The notes under the pieces: generated by a model
Databases searched by the model: none
Seen by the model: the letters and a program-made list of their open reading frames with translations, nothing else
Told to the model about the DNA's origin: nothing
Source of the DNA: Candidatus Binatia bacterium
GTDB lineage: Bacteria > Desulfobacterota > Binatia > HRBIN30 > BPIQ01
NCBI GenBank assembly: GCA_026004195.1
Contig: BPIQ01000003.1
Coordinates: forward strand, 372,001 to 436,000
Direction of reading: 5' to 3'
DNA length: 64,000 bases
Part shown: one piece after another, positions 8,866 through 16,752 of the stretch
Numbering within the stretch: the stretch's first letter is position 1
Layout of the letters: every line of letters starts with the position of its first letter
Program-made: the position numbers and the translations under genes

Positions 8866-9687
8866 ATGGCGACCGTCATCACCAGCGAGTGCATCAACTG
8901 CGGGGCGTGCGAGCCCGAGTGTCCCAACACGGCCATCTACCCGGGTGGCGTCGAGTGGGAGCTCGACGGCGTGAAACATCCTCCGCTCGCCACCGACATC
9001 TTCTACATCGTTCCCGACAAGTGCACCGAATGCGTCGGCTTCTACGACCACGAAGCATGTGCCGCCGTCTGTCCCGTCGACTGCTGCGTGCCCGACCCCG
9101 AGCGGCCCGAAACCGAAGACGTCCTGATCGAGCGCGCGAAGCGGCTCCACCCGGACAAAGAGTTCCCGCCCGACTTCCCCTCCCGATTCCGAAAGGCCGG
9201 CGCGCCCGCGCCGGAGACGAAAGGCCAGCCGGCCACCCCGCCCGAACAGGCGCCGCAAAGGGCTCCCGAGCCACCCGCGCCGACCGCCGCGCCCGCGCCC
9301 GCTGCCGCACCGGCGGCGGAGTCTACTCTCCGCCTTCCGAGCCTCGAAGAATGGGAAGTCCCGGTGGAGTGCTTCCGCTGCGGCGGCGTCTACGCCGTGG
9401 CCTTCCGCCACTTTCGCGCCGGCGTGGTCTTCTACTGCCCCTTCTGCAACGGCTCGCTCGTCGTCACGCTACCCATGCACCAGCGAGTGGCCGAAGCCCT
9501 CGAGGAATTCCACCGAGAGTGGACCGCCGACTTCGAGGCCTTCGAAGAAAAGCGACGCCGAGAGCTCGCCGAGTTCGAGGAACGCCAGCGCCGGCGTCTC
9601 GAAGGATTCCAGGAGCGTCTCAGGCAGGTCTCGAAAGAGGCCCGTCCGCCGGGAGCACCGCGTCGGCGCAGCTGGCTCTTCGGTTGA
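8866..9687 (+). CDS. 2[4Fe-4S]-type ferredoxin fused to a zinc-ribbon/coiled-coil tail
   Basis: 273 aa. Residues 1-85 form a bacterial ferredoxin of the Allochromatium (Alvin) type: CINCGACEPECPNTA for cluster I and CTECVGFYDHEACAAVCPVDCC for cluster II with the usual insertion between the Cys pairs. A Pro/Ala-rich linker (about 110-150) leads to a CFRCG..CPFCNG zinc ribbon (about 167-195) and a charged coiled coil (EALEEFHREWTADFEAFEEKRRRELAEFEERQ). Ferredoxins carry electrons. The ribbon and coil are not part of that family and suggest docking to a partner. The linker and tail could be lineage specific. Confidence 0.85.
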   Translation: MATVITSECINCGACEPECPNTAIYPGGVEWELDGVKHPPLATDIFYIVPDKCTECVGFYDHEACAAVCPVDCCVPDPERPETEDVLIERAKRLHPDKEFPPDFPSRFRKAGAPAPETKGQPATPPEQAPQRAPEPPAPTAAPAPAAAPAAESTLRLPSLEEWEVPVECFRCGGVYAVAFRHFRAGVVFYCPFCNGSLVVTLPMHQRVAEALEEFHREWTADFEAFEEKRRRELAEFEERQRRRLEGFQERLRQVSKEARPPGAPRRRSWLFG

Positions 9688-9689
9688 AA

Positions 9690-10064
9690 TCAGGGACCCG
9701 GAAATCCGGCGGCGTTCTCGGGTGGCGGCCCTGCCGCCCCGAGCGGCGGCGAGCCGGCTGCACCGGCCGGAGGGGGTCCACCCGCTCGCAAGGGTGGCGG
9801 TCCGGCCGCTCGCGCCGGCGGTGGTCCCGAAGCTCCCGTGGGGGGAGAACCTGCCGCGCCGAACCCTCGCGGGTCTCGCAAGCAAGAACGGACGAAGCTT
9901 GCGGGAAGACCGGTCTTCTTCGCGACGTCGGCGATGCCGACGCCCCTGCGCAAGAGGGCGCGGACGTGGGCGCAACGGTCGGCACGAGCTTCGTCCGCGG
10001 AACCGACGAGCAGCGCGAAAAAGAAACCCACGGCTGCCGTGCGCGCAAAGGCCGCCTTGGTCAT
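9690..10064 (-). CDS. Small exported protein with Pro/Gly/Ala-rich repeat tail
   Basis: 124 aa. N-terminal signal peptide (AAVGFFFALLVGSADEARA). Residues 30-62 resemble a short helix-turn-helix-like helical unit with two Cys (CAHVRALLRRGVGIADVAKKTGLPASFVRSCL). The rest is about seven degenerate repeats of 7-8 residues with PP cores (GAAGSPPTGASGPPPARAAG). A -10-like TAGAGT lies 6 bases before the ATG but there is no good -35. The gene ends 2 bases from the convergent ferredoxin gene. The repeat tail is probably disordered. Function unknown; moderate confidence that it is expressed. Confidence 0.5.
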   Translation of the reverse strand: MTKAAFARTAAVGFFFALLVGSADEARADRCAHVRALLRRGVGIADVAKKTGLPASFVRSCLRDPRGFGAAGSPPTGASGPPPARAAGPPPLRAGGPPPAGAAGSPPLGAAGPPPENAAGFPGP

Positions 10065-10103
10065 GCCGCCACTCTAGCACGAGCGGTCGGCCGGCCGCCA
10101 GCT

Positions 10104-10132
10104 TTGCACGGCCCGGGAAGCGGTGTTAGCTG
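10104..10132 (+). promoter_or_regulatory. Promoter of the ldcA-mpl operon, near-leaderless
   Basis: TTGCAC, 17-base spacer, TAGCTG, then only 8 bases to the ATG at 10141. The expected transcription start is therefore at or just before the start codon. Confidence 0.5.
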
Positions 10133-10140
10133 AGGGGCGG

Positions 10141-11043
10141 ATGCGCTTACCCGAAGCCCTGCCTCGAGGGGGCACGATCGGCATCGTGAGTCCCGCTGGC
10201 GCGACCGACGAAAGCCGCCTCGAGCAGGGGATCCGCTGGCTCGAGGCCCGCGGGTTCCGCGTCCGCGTGGGGGCGCACGCGTCGTCGCGGTACCGCTATC
10301 TCGCCGGGCGGGATTCCGAACGCCTCGAGGACCTCCGCCGGATGTTCGCGGACGACGAGATCGACGCCGTCTTTTCGGCTCGCGGCGGCTTCGGCTCGGG
10401 CCGCCTTCTTCCCTCGCTCGAACCGTCTTTTTTCGCGCGGGCCGTGCCCTTCGTCGGCCACAGCGATCTCACGTTTCTTCTCACCTACCTGGTGCAGGAC
10501 TCGCGCCTGGTCGCGTTCCACGGCCCCACGGTCTCGGAGTTCGCCGAACGCCCCGAAGCCGCCGAGGCTCTGGTCGAACTTCTCTCCGGAGAGCGGGAAG
10601 CCCGCTTCCGAGCCCCCTGGGTACTCCGAGAGGGGAAGGCGACGGGCGCGCTCGTCGGGGGGTGCCTTTCGATCGTCGCCTCCCTTTGCGGAACCCCCTG
10701 GTCCCTCCGAACGAGCGGCTGTCTTCTCTTTCTCGAAGACGTCGGCGAAAAACCTTTTCGGCTCGAGAGGATGCTCGTGCAGTTGAGGCAAGCCGGGATG
10801 CTCGCACACGTCGCGGGGCTCGTCTTCGGGGAAATGCCACGGTGCTTCGAAAACGCGCCGGACGACCTCGCCGAGCTTCTTTCCGAAGTGTGTCCCGACG
10901 GGCACTATCCCGTCGTGGCGGGCCTCCCGAGCGGCCACGGCACCGGAACCGTCACCTTGCCACTCGGTGTGCGCGCGACTCTCGCCGGCGACGAGCTCCG
11001 GGTCGTCGAACCCTTTCTCCGTCTCCCCGGGAAACGCTCGTGA
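10141..11043 (+). CDS. ldcA: LD-carboxypeptidase (muropeptide recycling, S66 family)
   Basis: 300 aa. Family marks in order: GGTIGIVSPAGA at the N terminus, SARGGFGSGRLL, the nucleophile motif VGHSDLT (Ser), AFHGP, GALVGGCLSI, LFLEDVGE with the Glu, and GLPSGHGTG with the His of the Ser-Glu-His triad. S66 enzymes cleave the L-Lys/mDAP-D-Ala bond of murein tetrapeptide in the cytoplasm, giving tripeptide. The product is the substrate of Mpl, encoded two genes downstream in the same operon. Start at 10141 (ATG after GAGGGG) is preferred over a GTG at 10123, which would lie upstream of the -10. The homologous MccF group is the main alternative. Confidence 0.88.
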   Translation: MRLPEALPRGGTIGIVSPAGATDESRLEQGIRWLEARGFRVRVGAHASSRYRYLAGRDSERLEDLRRMFADDEIDAVFSARGGFGSGRLLPSLEPSFFARAVPFVGHSDLTFLLTYLVQDSRLVAFHGPTVSEFAERPEAAEALVELLSGEREARFRAPWVLREGKATGALVGGCLSIVASLCGTPWSLRTSGCLLFLEDVGEKPFRLERMLVQLRQAGMLAHVAGLVFGEMPRCFENAPDDLAELLSEVCPDGHYPVVAGLPSGHGTGTVTLPLGVRATLAGDELRVVEPFLRLPGKRS

Positions 11044-12167
11044 GTTTCGAGTCCGTAGAGCGAGAAATCGACGCCGCGATCGAACGACGCGTGTTCCCGG
11101 GGGCCGTTCTCCTCGTCCGGCAGGGCAATCGGGTTTTCTACCACCGCGCGTTCGGCTACCGCACCCTGGAGCCCGAACGAACGCCGATGAAGGAAGACAC
11201 GATTTTCGACCTTTCGTCCCTCACCAAGCCGCTCGCCACGACGCTCGCGATTCTCGTGCTCGTACGCGAGGGAAAGCTCGCGCTCGACGACCGCTTCACC
11301 CGCTTCTTCCACAACTTCGGCGTCCACGGAAAAACGCACGTCACCTTCCGGCACCTGCTGAGCCATTCCTCGGGGCTTCCGGCGTGGCGCCCGTACTACA
11401 AGAAAATCCTGCAAGTCGAACGGAAGCGGGGCAGGATCAATTTCCTCGGAAGTCCGGCCGCAAAAGCCTTCGTCTACCAGGAAATCCACCGTGAGCGTCC
11501 GGAATTTCCACCCGGAACGAGGGCACTCTACAGCGACCTCGGCTTCATGCTGCTCGGGGAGACGGTCGAAGAAATCAGCGGGGTGTCGCTCGATCGGTTC
11601 TGCCAGGACCGGATCTACCGGCCGCTCGGGCTCCGCGCTCTCTCCTTCGTCGACCTCTCGCTCGTGCGGACTCGGCGGGTCGAACTGGTCCTCGACATGA
11701 TCGCGCCCACCGAACGCTGCCCGTGGCGGAAAAAACTTCTCTGGGGCGAGGTCCACGACGACAACGCCTACGCCATGGGGGGCGTCGCCGGGCACGCGGG
11801 GCTTTTCGGTTCGGCGCGGGACATCGAGGCACTCGTCACCCGACTCCAGCGCTGCTACGAGGGCAAGGATTCGTTCTTTCCTCCCGACCTCGTGCGGACC
11901 TTCTGGACGCGAGACGAGTCCGTGCCGGGCTCGACGTGGGCGCTCGGCTGGGACACCCCGAGCCCGCGGGGGTCGAGCACCGGGAGCCGGTTCTCGCCGC
12001 ACACCGTGGGTCACCTCGGCTTTACGGGCACGTCGGTCTGGCTCGACCTGGAAAAGGACCTCCTCGTCGTGTTCCTCACCAACCGCGTCCACCCGACGCG
12101 GGAGAACGACGAGATCCGAGAGTTCCGCCCTCGACTCCACGACCTCGTCGTGGAGGCGGTCCGGTGA
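11040..12167 (+). CDS. Serine hydrolase, beta-lactamase/penicillin-binding fold
   Basis: 375 aa, GTG start overlapping the ldcA stop (GTGA). Class C beta-lactamase-like marks: SLTK (Ser-X-X-Lys) about residue 58-61, a Tyr motif YSDLG at about 161 in place of YSN, and HLGFTG (His-X-Gly) near the C terminus. HLLSHSSGLPAW is typical of the family. No signal peptide is visible, so it is probably cytoplasmic. Positioned between ldcA and mpl it may hydrolyse a muropeptide or D-amino acid amide. That is inference from context; the family also includes esterases. Confidence 0.8.
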   Translation: MSFESVEREIDAAIERRVFPGAVLLVRQGNRVFYHRAFGYRTLEPERTPMKEDTIFDLSSLTKPLATTLAILVLVREGKLALDDRFTRFFHNFGVHGKTHVTFRHLLSHSSGLPAWRPYYKKILQVERKRGRINFLGSPAAKAFVYQEIHRERPEFPPGTRALYSDLGFMLLGETVEEISGVSLDRFCQDRIYRPLGLRALSFVDLSLVRTRRVELVLDMIAPTERCPWRKKLLWGEVHDDNAYAMGGVAGHAGLFGSARDIEALVTRLQRCYEGKDSFFPPDLVRTFWTRDESVPGSTWALGWDTPSPRGSSTGSRFSPHTVGHLGFTGTSVWLDLEKDLLVVFLTNRVHPTRENDEIREFRPRLHDLVVEAVR

Positions 12168-13633
12168 GCGCGAACGGCCCCGGCATCCCACTTCCCGCTC
12201 CCGGCACGGCCCGCCGTGCCCTCGGGTCGGGCGGGAGCGTCCACCTGATCGGAATCGGGGGCGTCGGGATGAGCGCGCTCGCCGGGATGCTCCGGAGTCG
12301 GGGTTACCGCGTCCGCGGTTCGGACACGGGCGTCTACCCTCCGGCGAGCCTTCTCCTCCAACGACTGGGCATCCCGGTGTTCGAAGGGTTCGACCCTGTC
12401 CACCTCGCGGACCGTCCCGACCTGGTCGTCGTGGGGAACGTGGCGACCGCTCGCAACCCCGAAGTGCAGGCTCTCCTGGAAGCGCGTCTTCCGTACGTCT
12501 CTTTTCCGCAGGCACTGCGGGAGCTCTTCCTCGAAGGACGCGTGCCCGTCGTGGTCGCGGGCACGCACGGCAAGACGACGTCGACCGCCATGCTGGCGCG
12601 GGTTCTCGAGTCCGCGGACCGCGACCCGAGCTTTTTCGTGGGCGGCCACTCGCTCGACTTCGACACGAACTTCCGCCTCGGACGAGGACCCCTCTTCGTC
12701 GTCGAGGGCGACGAGTACGACTCGGCATGTTTCGACAAACGACCCAAGTTCCTCCACTACGGAGCCCGCGCTCTTCTCCTGACGGCCGTCGAGTTCGACC
12801 ACGCCGACATCTACCGCGACCTCGAAGCCGTCGGGCGAGCCTTCCGCCGCCTCGTCGCTTCCCTGCCCCACGATTCCCCGCTCGTCGTCTGTGCCGATTT
12901 TCCCCACGCTCTCGAGGTCGCCTCGGGAAGAAGGGGCGAGACCTTCGGCTTCGCCCCCTCGGCGGACTGGCGGCCCGCCGACGTCCGGACGGGAGAGGAC
13001 GGGGTGCGGTTCACCGTCGTCCACGGAGGGCGGAGGGTCTGCGAGATCCGGCTCGCGCTCGCGGGCGACATCAACGTGCGGAACGCCCTCGGCGTGTTCG
13101 CGCTGGCGCGACGCCTCGGGCTCTCGAGAGAAGAGATCGCGGCCGGACTCGCGCGTTTCCGGGGCGTCGCGCGCAGGCAGGAGATCGTGGGCACGTTCGG
13201 CGGCGTCACGATCGTCGACGATTTCGCGCACCATCCCACCGCGGTCGCCGGGACCCTCCGGGCGCTCCGCGCCCGTTTCCCCGGCCGGCGGCTCTGGGCG
13301 CTCTTCGAACCCCGGTCGAACACGAGCCGCCGGAGGGTTTTCCAGAAGGAGTACGCGTCCGCCCTCGCTCCGGCGGACCGGGTCGTCGTCGCCCGCGTCC
13401 CCACGAAGCCGAACGACCCCGTGCCTCCGGCGGAGCTTTTCTCCCCCGAGGAGCTCGTCTCCGATCTCCGGATGCGCGACGTCCCGGCCGTGGCGGCGAG
13501 CGAGGTTTCCGAGATCGTGGAGCTCGTGCGGCGGGAAGCCCGCCCGGGCGACGTGGTGGTCCTCCTTTCGAACGGCTCGTTCGGGGGTCTCCGGGGACTT
13601 CTCGAAGCGGCCCTCTCGGGCTCTTCCGCTTGA
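12164..13633 (+). CDS. mpl: UDP-MurNAc:L-Ala-gamma-D-Glu-mDAP ligase
   Basis: 489 aa, GTG start in a GTGA overlap with the previous gene. The Mur ligase order is clear: HLIGIGGVGMSALAGML (UDP binding), VVVAGTHGKTTSTAML (ATP P-loop), VEGDEYDSACFDKRPKFLHY, which is diagnostic of Mpl against MurC, DFAHHPTAVAGTL, and FEPRSNTSRR near the C terminus. Mpl rejoins recycled murein tripeptide to UDP-MurNAc in the cytoplasm. LdcA in the same operon supplies the tripeptide, so the two form a recycling route. Confidence 0.92.
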   Translation: MSANGPGIPLPAPGTARRALGSGGSVHLIGIGGVGMSALAGMLRSRGYRVRGSDTGVYPPASLLLQRLGIPVFEGFDPVHLADRPDLVVVGNVATARNPEVQALLEARLPYVSFPQALRELFLEGRVPVVVAGTHGKTTSTAMLARVLESADRDPSFFVGGHSLDFDTNFRLGRGPLFVVEGDEYDSACFDKRPKFLHYGARALLLTAVEFDHADIYRDLEAVGRAFRRLVASLPHDSPLVVCADFPHALEVASGRRGETFGFAPSADWRPADVRTGEDGVRFTVVHGGRRVCEIRLALAGDINVRNALGVFALARRLGLSREEIAAGLARFRGVARRQEIVGTFGGVTIVDDFAHHPTAVAGTLRALRARFPGRRLWALFEPRSNTSRRRVFQKEYASALAPADRVVVARVPTKPNDPVPPAELFSPEELVSDLRMRDVPAVAASEVSEIVELVRREARPGDVVVLLSNGSFGGLRGLLEAALSGSSA

Positions 13634-13657
13634 ACGGGCTCCGGAGCGGCGTATATT
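13630..13657 (+). promoter_or_regulatory. Sigma70-like promoter overlapping the palindromic operator
   Basis: TTGAAC (13630-13635, overlapping the mpl stop codon), a 16-base spacer, then TATATT (13652-13657). The -10 lies inside the palindrome at 13653-13674, a layout typical of repression. Confidence 0.6.
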
Positions 13658-13674
13658 GTATGGCCGTACAATAT
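13653..13674. promoter_or_regulatory. 22-bp palindromic operator, likely bound by the TetR-family protein
   Basis: ATATTGTA, TGGCCG, TACAATAT: 10 of 11 base pairs are symmetric; the only mismatch is T13661/G13666. It stands out as AT-rich in a GC-rich region and covers the -10 of the promoter for the small membrane peptide, TetR and amidohydrolase genes. TetR dimers bind such palindromes, so autoregulation is likely. Confidence 0.7.
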
Positions 13675-13696
13675 CACACGCTCGGGAGGAACTTCG

Positions 13697-13807
13697 GTGG
13701 ACGTCCTTCGCGAAATCCACCTGGTGTGGTGGGGCGTCGTCGCGGCGCTGGTCGTGGTGTGCGTCGTGGGATTCTACCTGCTCCGCGACCGGCCGGAAAA
13801 AAGCTGA
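13697..13807 (+). CDS. 36-aa single-helix membrane peptide
   Basis: GTG start after GGGAGGAAC at ideal spacing. The peptide reads MDVLREIHLVWWGVVAALVV followed by VCVVGFYLLRDRPEKS. One hydrophobic helix (about residues 9-29) is flanked by an acidic/His N terminus and a basic C terminus, which suggests N-out/C-in or a regulatory peptide. It is the first gene after the operator and promoter. It resembles no family I recognise. Too short for routine gene callers, so it is probably missed elsewhere. Confidence 0.6.
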   Translation: MDVLREIHLVWWGVVAALVVVCVVGFYLLRDRPEKS

Positions 13808-14430
13808 CGGCCCGTGGCCCCGGACGGCGCCCGGCCGCCGAGGCGGCTCGCACCCGCCGGCGCATTCTCCGCGTCGCGCGGCGGGAATTCGCACGTCACG
13901 GTTTCCGGGGCGTGTCGCTCCGTTCTCTCGCCCGGCTCTGCGGGGTCCAGGTCCACACGATCCAGCACCACTTCGGGTCGAAGAGGAACCTCTTCGCGGA
14001 AGTGCTGGATTCCTGGAACCGCGAACTCCGGAGTCTCGTGCGCCGGGCGCTCGAGAACGAACCCGCACGGCCACGGCTTTTCGAGCACGTCGTCGACGAG
14101 GTTTTCGACTTCTTTCTCCGGAATCCGGAACAGGTCCGCCTCGCGACGCGCGCTCTCCTCGGCGAAGGCATCCCCTCGAGGGATCGGAGCTGGGTGCGCT
14201 TCATGAGCGAGGCGGCTCGCGGGGCCGGTGTGGCGACGAGAGGCTTCGACCTGCGCCTCCTCCTGGTCACCCTGGAGGGGATCCTGCACCACCACGCCCT
14301 GGCCGCGCACCACTACCGGAACCTCTTCGGCCGCGACATTCGCCGAGACCCGTCCCTCGCGAGAAAAACGAAACGCCACCTCCAGCGGGTTCTCCGGTCC
14401 CTTTTCGCGATCCCGGAGGCGACGTCGTGA
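13759..14430 (+). CDS. TetR-family transcriptional regulator
   Basis: Up to 223 aa. The DNA-binding domain is clear: RTRRRILRVARREFARHGFRGVSLRSLARLCGVQVHTIQHHFGSKRNLFAEVL, including the TetR H-T-I-Q-H-H-F-G-S-K recognition helix. The remaining 130 residues form the ligand/dimer domain. The start is unclear. The only in-frame standard start near the domain is GTG 13759, which overlaps the membrane peptide gene. A CTG at 13804 overlaps that gene's TGA. A GTG at 13814 would need a frameshift. Probably represses its own promoter via the palindrome at 13653. Confidence 0.8.
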   Translation: MRRGILPAPRPAGKKLTARGPGRRPAAEAARTRRRILRVARREFARHGFRGVSLRSLARLCGVQVHTIQHHFGSKRNLFAEVLDSWNRELRSLVRRALENEPARPRLFEHVVDEVFDFFLRNPEQVRLATRALLGEGIPSRDRSWVRFMSEAARGAGVATRGFDLRLLLVTLEGILHHHALAAHHYRNLFGRDIRRDPSLARKTKRHLQRVLRSLFAIPEATS

Positions 14431-15986
14431 CCCGCCCGCGCCGCATCGCCTTTTTCGGGGGGCGAATCCTCACGATGGAGCCCGGGTGTCCGCGGGCGGA
14501 GGTCCTGCTCGTCGAGGGAGATCGGATCGCCCGCGTGGGGGGCCCGGAGCTGCTCTCCCTCCCCGGGCTCGAACGGCGGGACCTGCGGGGCCGCTTCCTC
14601 CTTCCCGGATTCGTCGACGCTCACAACCACCTCTCGATCGCCGCGCTCCACCCTCTCTGGGCCGATCTTTCCACGGCTCGGACCCCCGAAGATTTCGCGC
14701 GGGCCCTGCGGGAGCAGGCCCGACGAGAGCCCGAGGCGCCGTGGATCCGCGGCTTCGGGTGGGACGAGGGCCATGGAGGCTTCGTCCCCGATCGCGGTTT
14801 CCTCGATTCTCTGGACCTCGGGCGTCCGACGTTGGTCGCCCACTACTCGCTTCACCAGGGAGTCGTCGACTCCCGGGGCCTCGCGGAGCTCGGAATCGGC
14901 AGGTCCACGCCCGACCCGCCCGGAGGCGAGATCGTCCGAGACGCGCGGGGAGAACCCACGGGGCTGCTCGTCGAACGGGCGTGGAGCGAAGCGCACGCTC
15001 GCTCCCTTGCCGCTTACCGGGATCCGGAGCGCTGGCCGGAGCTCGTCCTCGGCCGGGCGAGGACTCTCCTCTCCGAGGGGGTCACGTGCGTGCACGACGC
15101 CGCCTGTTCCCCGCGTGCCGAAGCCCTGTACGGCTCGATGCTCCGGGACTTGCCGCTTTCCGTCCTCGCCATGCCGCACCCCGAAGCTCTCTTTTTCCCT
15201 CCGGAGCTCTCGCGTCTCGGGGGCGCGGTGACCGGAGAAGGAACCGAGGTGCTCCGCGTCGGCGCCTGGAAGCTCTTCGCCGACGGCGGCGCCGCTCCGG
15301 CCATCGACGGTTGCCTCGGCGGGGAGCGGGTCCGCTACGGCACCCTCTTTCCGGACCTCGAGGTCGCCGTTCGGGAGGTGGCGGAACGTGGATTCGACGT
15401 CGCCATCCACGCGATCGGAAACGCCGGGCTCGAAGCGGCGCTCGACGCGATCGAGGCATATCGGCGGAAGCGGAAAGCCCGCCCCGTTCGATTCCGCATC
15501 GAGCACGTCGTGCTCGCTTCTCCGCGCCAGATCCGGCGCATGGCGACCCTGGGCGTGACACCCGTCGTCCAGCCGGCTTTCGTCGACCACATCGGGCGTG
15601 CGGTCCGAGACGTCCGGTTCGAGGACCTCCTGTGGCTCCCTTTCGCGAGTCTCCGGGATGCCGGACTCGAGCTCGCCGCCTCCTCGGACCATCCTTGTGC
15701 CTTTTCCGCGCCGCTCCTCGGCGCCGCGCGCGGGTCCACCCGCAGAACCGCCGGAGGGGAAGTTCTCCTGGCCGAAGAAGCAGTTCCTTTCGAAGAGTGG
15801 CTCCGAGCCTTCACGCTCGGCGCGGCCCGCGCGGGCGGGCAGGAAAACGAGCGTGGCAGTCTCAGGGAGGGAAAAAGAGCGGACCTGGTCGTCCTCGAGG
15901 GGGAGCTCGACCCGGAGCGTCCCCCCGCCGTGGTCGAAACCTGGGTCGGCGGCACGTGTGCCTTCTCGGTCGAGCAAGACGGCTAG
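14427..15986 (+). CDS. Amidohydrolase family 3 (YtcJ-like metal-dependent hydrolase)
   Basis: 519 aa, GTG start overlapping the TetR stop (GTGA). Features: an N-terminal beta sandwich (FFGGRILTMEPG), metal ligands LPGFVDAHNHLS (His-X-His), IRGFGWDEGH typical of YtcJ, KLFADGGAAP, VAIHAIGNAG (His), RIEHV (His), ASSDHPC (Asp), and the closing GSLREGKRADLVVLEGE. The family hydrolyses C-N bonds of amides or cyclic ureas. Substrate unknown; control by the neighbouring TetR protein is likely since they share an operon. Confidence 0.85.
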   Translation: MTRPRRIAFFGGRILTMEPGCPRAEVLLVEGDRIARVGGPELLSLPGLERRDLRGRFLLPGFVDAHNHLSIAALHPLWADLSTARTPEDFARALREQARREPEAPWIRGFGWDEGHGGFVPDRGFLDSLDLGRPTLVAHYSLHQGVVDSRGLAELGIGRSTPDPPGGEIVRDARGEPTGLLVERAWSEAHARSLAAYRDPERWPELVLGRARTLLSEGVTCVHDAACSPRAEALYGSMLRDLPLSVLAMPHPEALFFPPELSRLGGAVTGEGTEVLRVGAWKLFADGGAAPAIDGCLGGERVRYGTLFPDLEVAVREVAERGFDVAIHAIGNAGLEAALDAIEAYRRKRKARPVRFRIEHVVLASPRQIRRMATLGVTPVVQPAFVDHIGRAVRDVRFEDLLWLPFASLRDAGLELAASSDHPCAFSAPLLGAARGSTRRTAGGEVLLAEEAVPFEEWLRAFTLGAARAGGQENERGSLREGKRADLVVLEGELDPERPPAVVETWVGGTCAFSVEQDG

Positions 15987-16018
15987 CCGAAGCGGCCTTT
16001 CGCGAAAAAACCACCGGA

Positions 16019-16048
16019 TTGACAGCCCCTTCCGAACTGCCCTAGCCT
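16019..16048 (+). promoter_or_regulatory. Promoter of the CX3C-repeat protein gene
   Basis: TTGACA, 18-base spacer, TAGCCT, then 32 bases to the ATG at 16081 with AAAGGGGGG as ribosome site. Confidence 0.55.
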
Positions 16049-16080
16049 GGGAGAAGGAAAAACGCGAAAGGGGGGCGAAC

Positions 16081-16752
16081 ATGCGAAAGCTTTCCGGGAT
16101 GTTTTTTGCCGCACTGCTCGGCGCCCTGGTCGCGGGGTGGGCAACCGCGGACGCCCATACCTGCCGGAGCGTTTGCAACCAGATCCGCCGCGCCTGTGTC
16201 CACTCGGAGCAGGCGACCCGGCGCGTCGCGCGCGCCGACTGCACGGAGCAGCGGGACCTCTGCCGGTCCGCGTGCGAAGCGAACGCGGAAACGTGCCCGG
16301 CCGACTGCGAGAGCGCCCACCAGGCCTGTCTCGGTCAGTGCGCGGAAGGCGACACGACCTGCCAGGAAGCCTGTTCGACGAACCTCGAGGCCTGTCTCGA
16401 CGATTGCGAGAACTGCCGCTCGAACTGCAATCTCGCGCGCCGCGACTGTCTGGACCTCGCTCAGGCGTCCTGGCTCGAGGCGCGCGAAGCCTGCGATGGG
16501 TCCCGGACGACGTGCCGCGAGACGTGCGTGGACCCCATCGACGGAGAGTGTGTCCGAGACTGTCGCGACGCCTCGCGAGCCTGTGCCCGCTCGGCCAAGC
16601 AGGACGAAAAGCAGTGCAAGGCCACTTGCCCGAGAGGGCCCGAGCGGCGGCCGTGCTTCCGGGACTGCCGCCGCCAGAAGGACTCGGCCCTTCGAGCGTG
16701 TGCCGACGCCGAAGTGCTCTGCCTGGCCGGGTGCGCCGGGGTCACGCCCTAG
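16081..16752 (+). CDS. Secreted protein with twelve CX3C motifs
   Basis: 223 aa. Signal peptide (MFFAALLGALVAGWATADA) then about 199 residues with 30 Cys. Twelve are CX3C pairs: CRSVC, CRSAC, CPADC, CLGQC, CQEAC, CLDDC, CRSNC, CRETC, CVRDC, CKATC, CFRDC, CLAGC, spaced by about 8-15 charged, helix-favouring residues. This looks like a chain of disulfide-stapled helical hairpins as in CX3C proteins of other compartments, but no homology is claimed. Could bind metal or act structurally in the periplasm. The 3' end overlaps the convergent slt gene by 11 bases. Confidence 0.75.
   Translation: MRKLSGMFFAALLGALVAGWATADAHTCRSVCNQIRRACVHSEQATRRVARADCTEQRDLCRSACEANAETCPADCESAHQACLGQCAEGDTTCQEACSTNLEACLDDCENCRSNCNLARRDCLDLAQASWLEAREACDGSRTTCRETCVDPIDGECVRDCRDASRACARSAKQDEKQCKATCPRGPERRPCFRDCRRQKDSALRACADAEVLCLAGCAGVTP

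Noticed and set aside
12011-14074. 687-codon - strand ORF opposite mpl and TetR
   Set aside because: Antisense to canonical Mur ligase motifs; no motif of its own.
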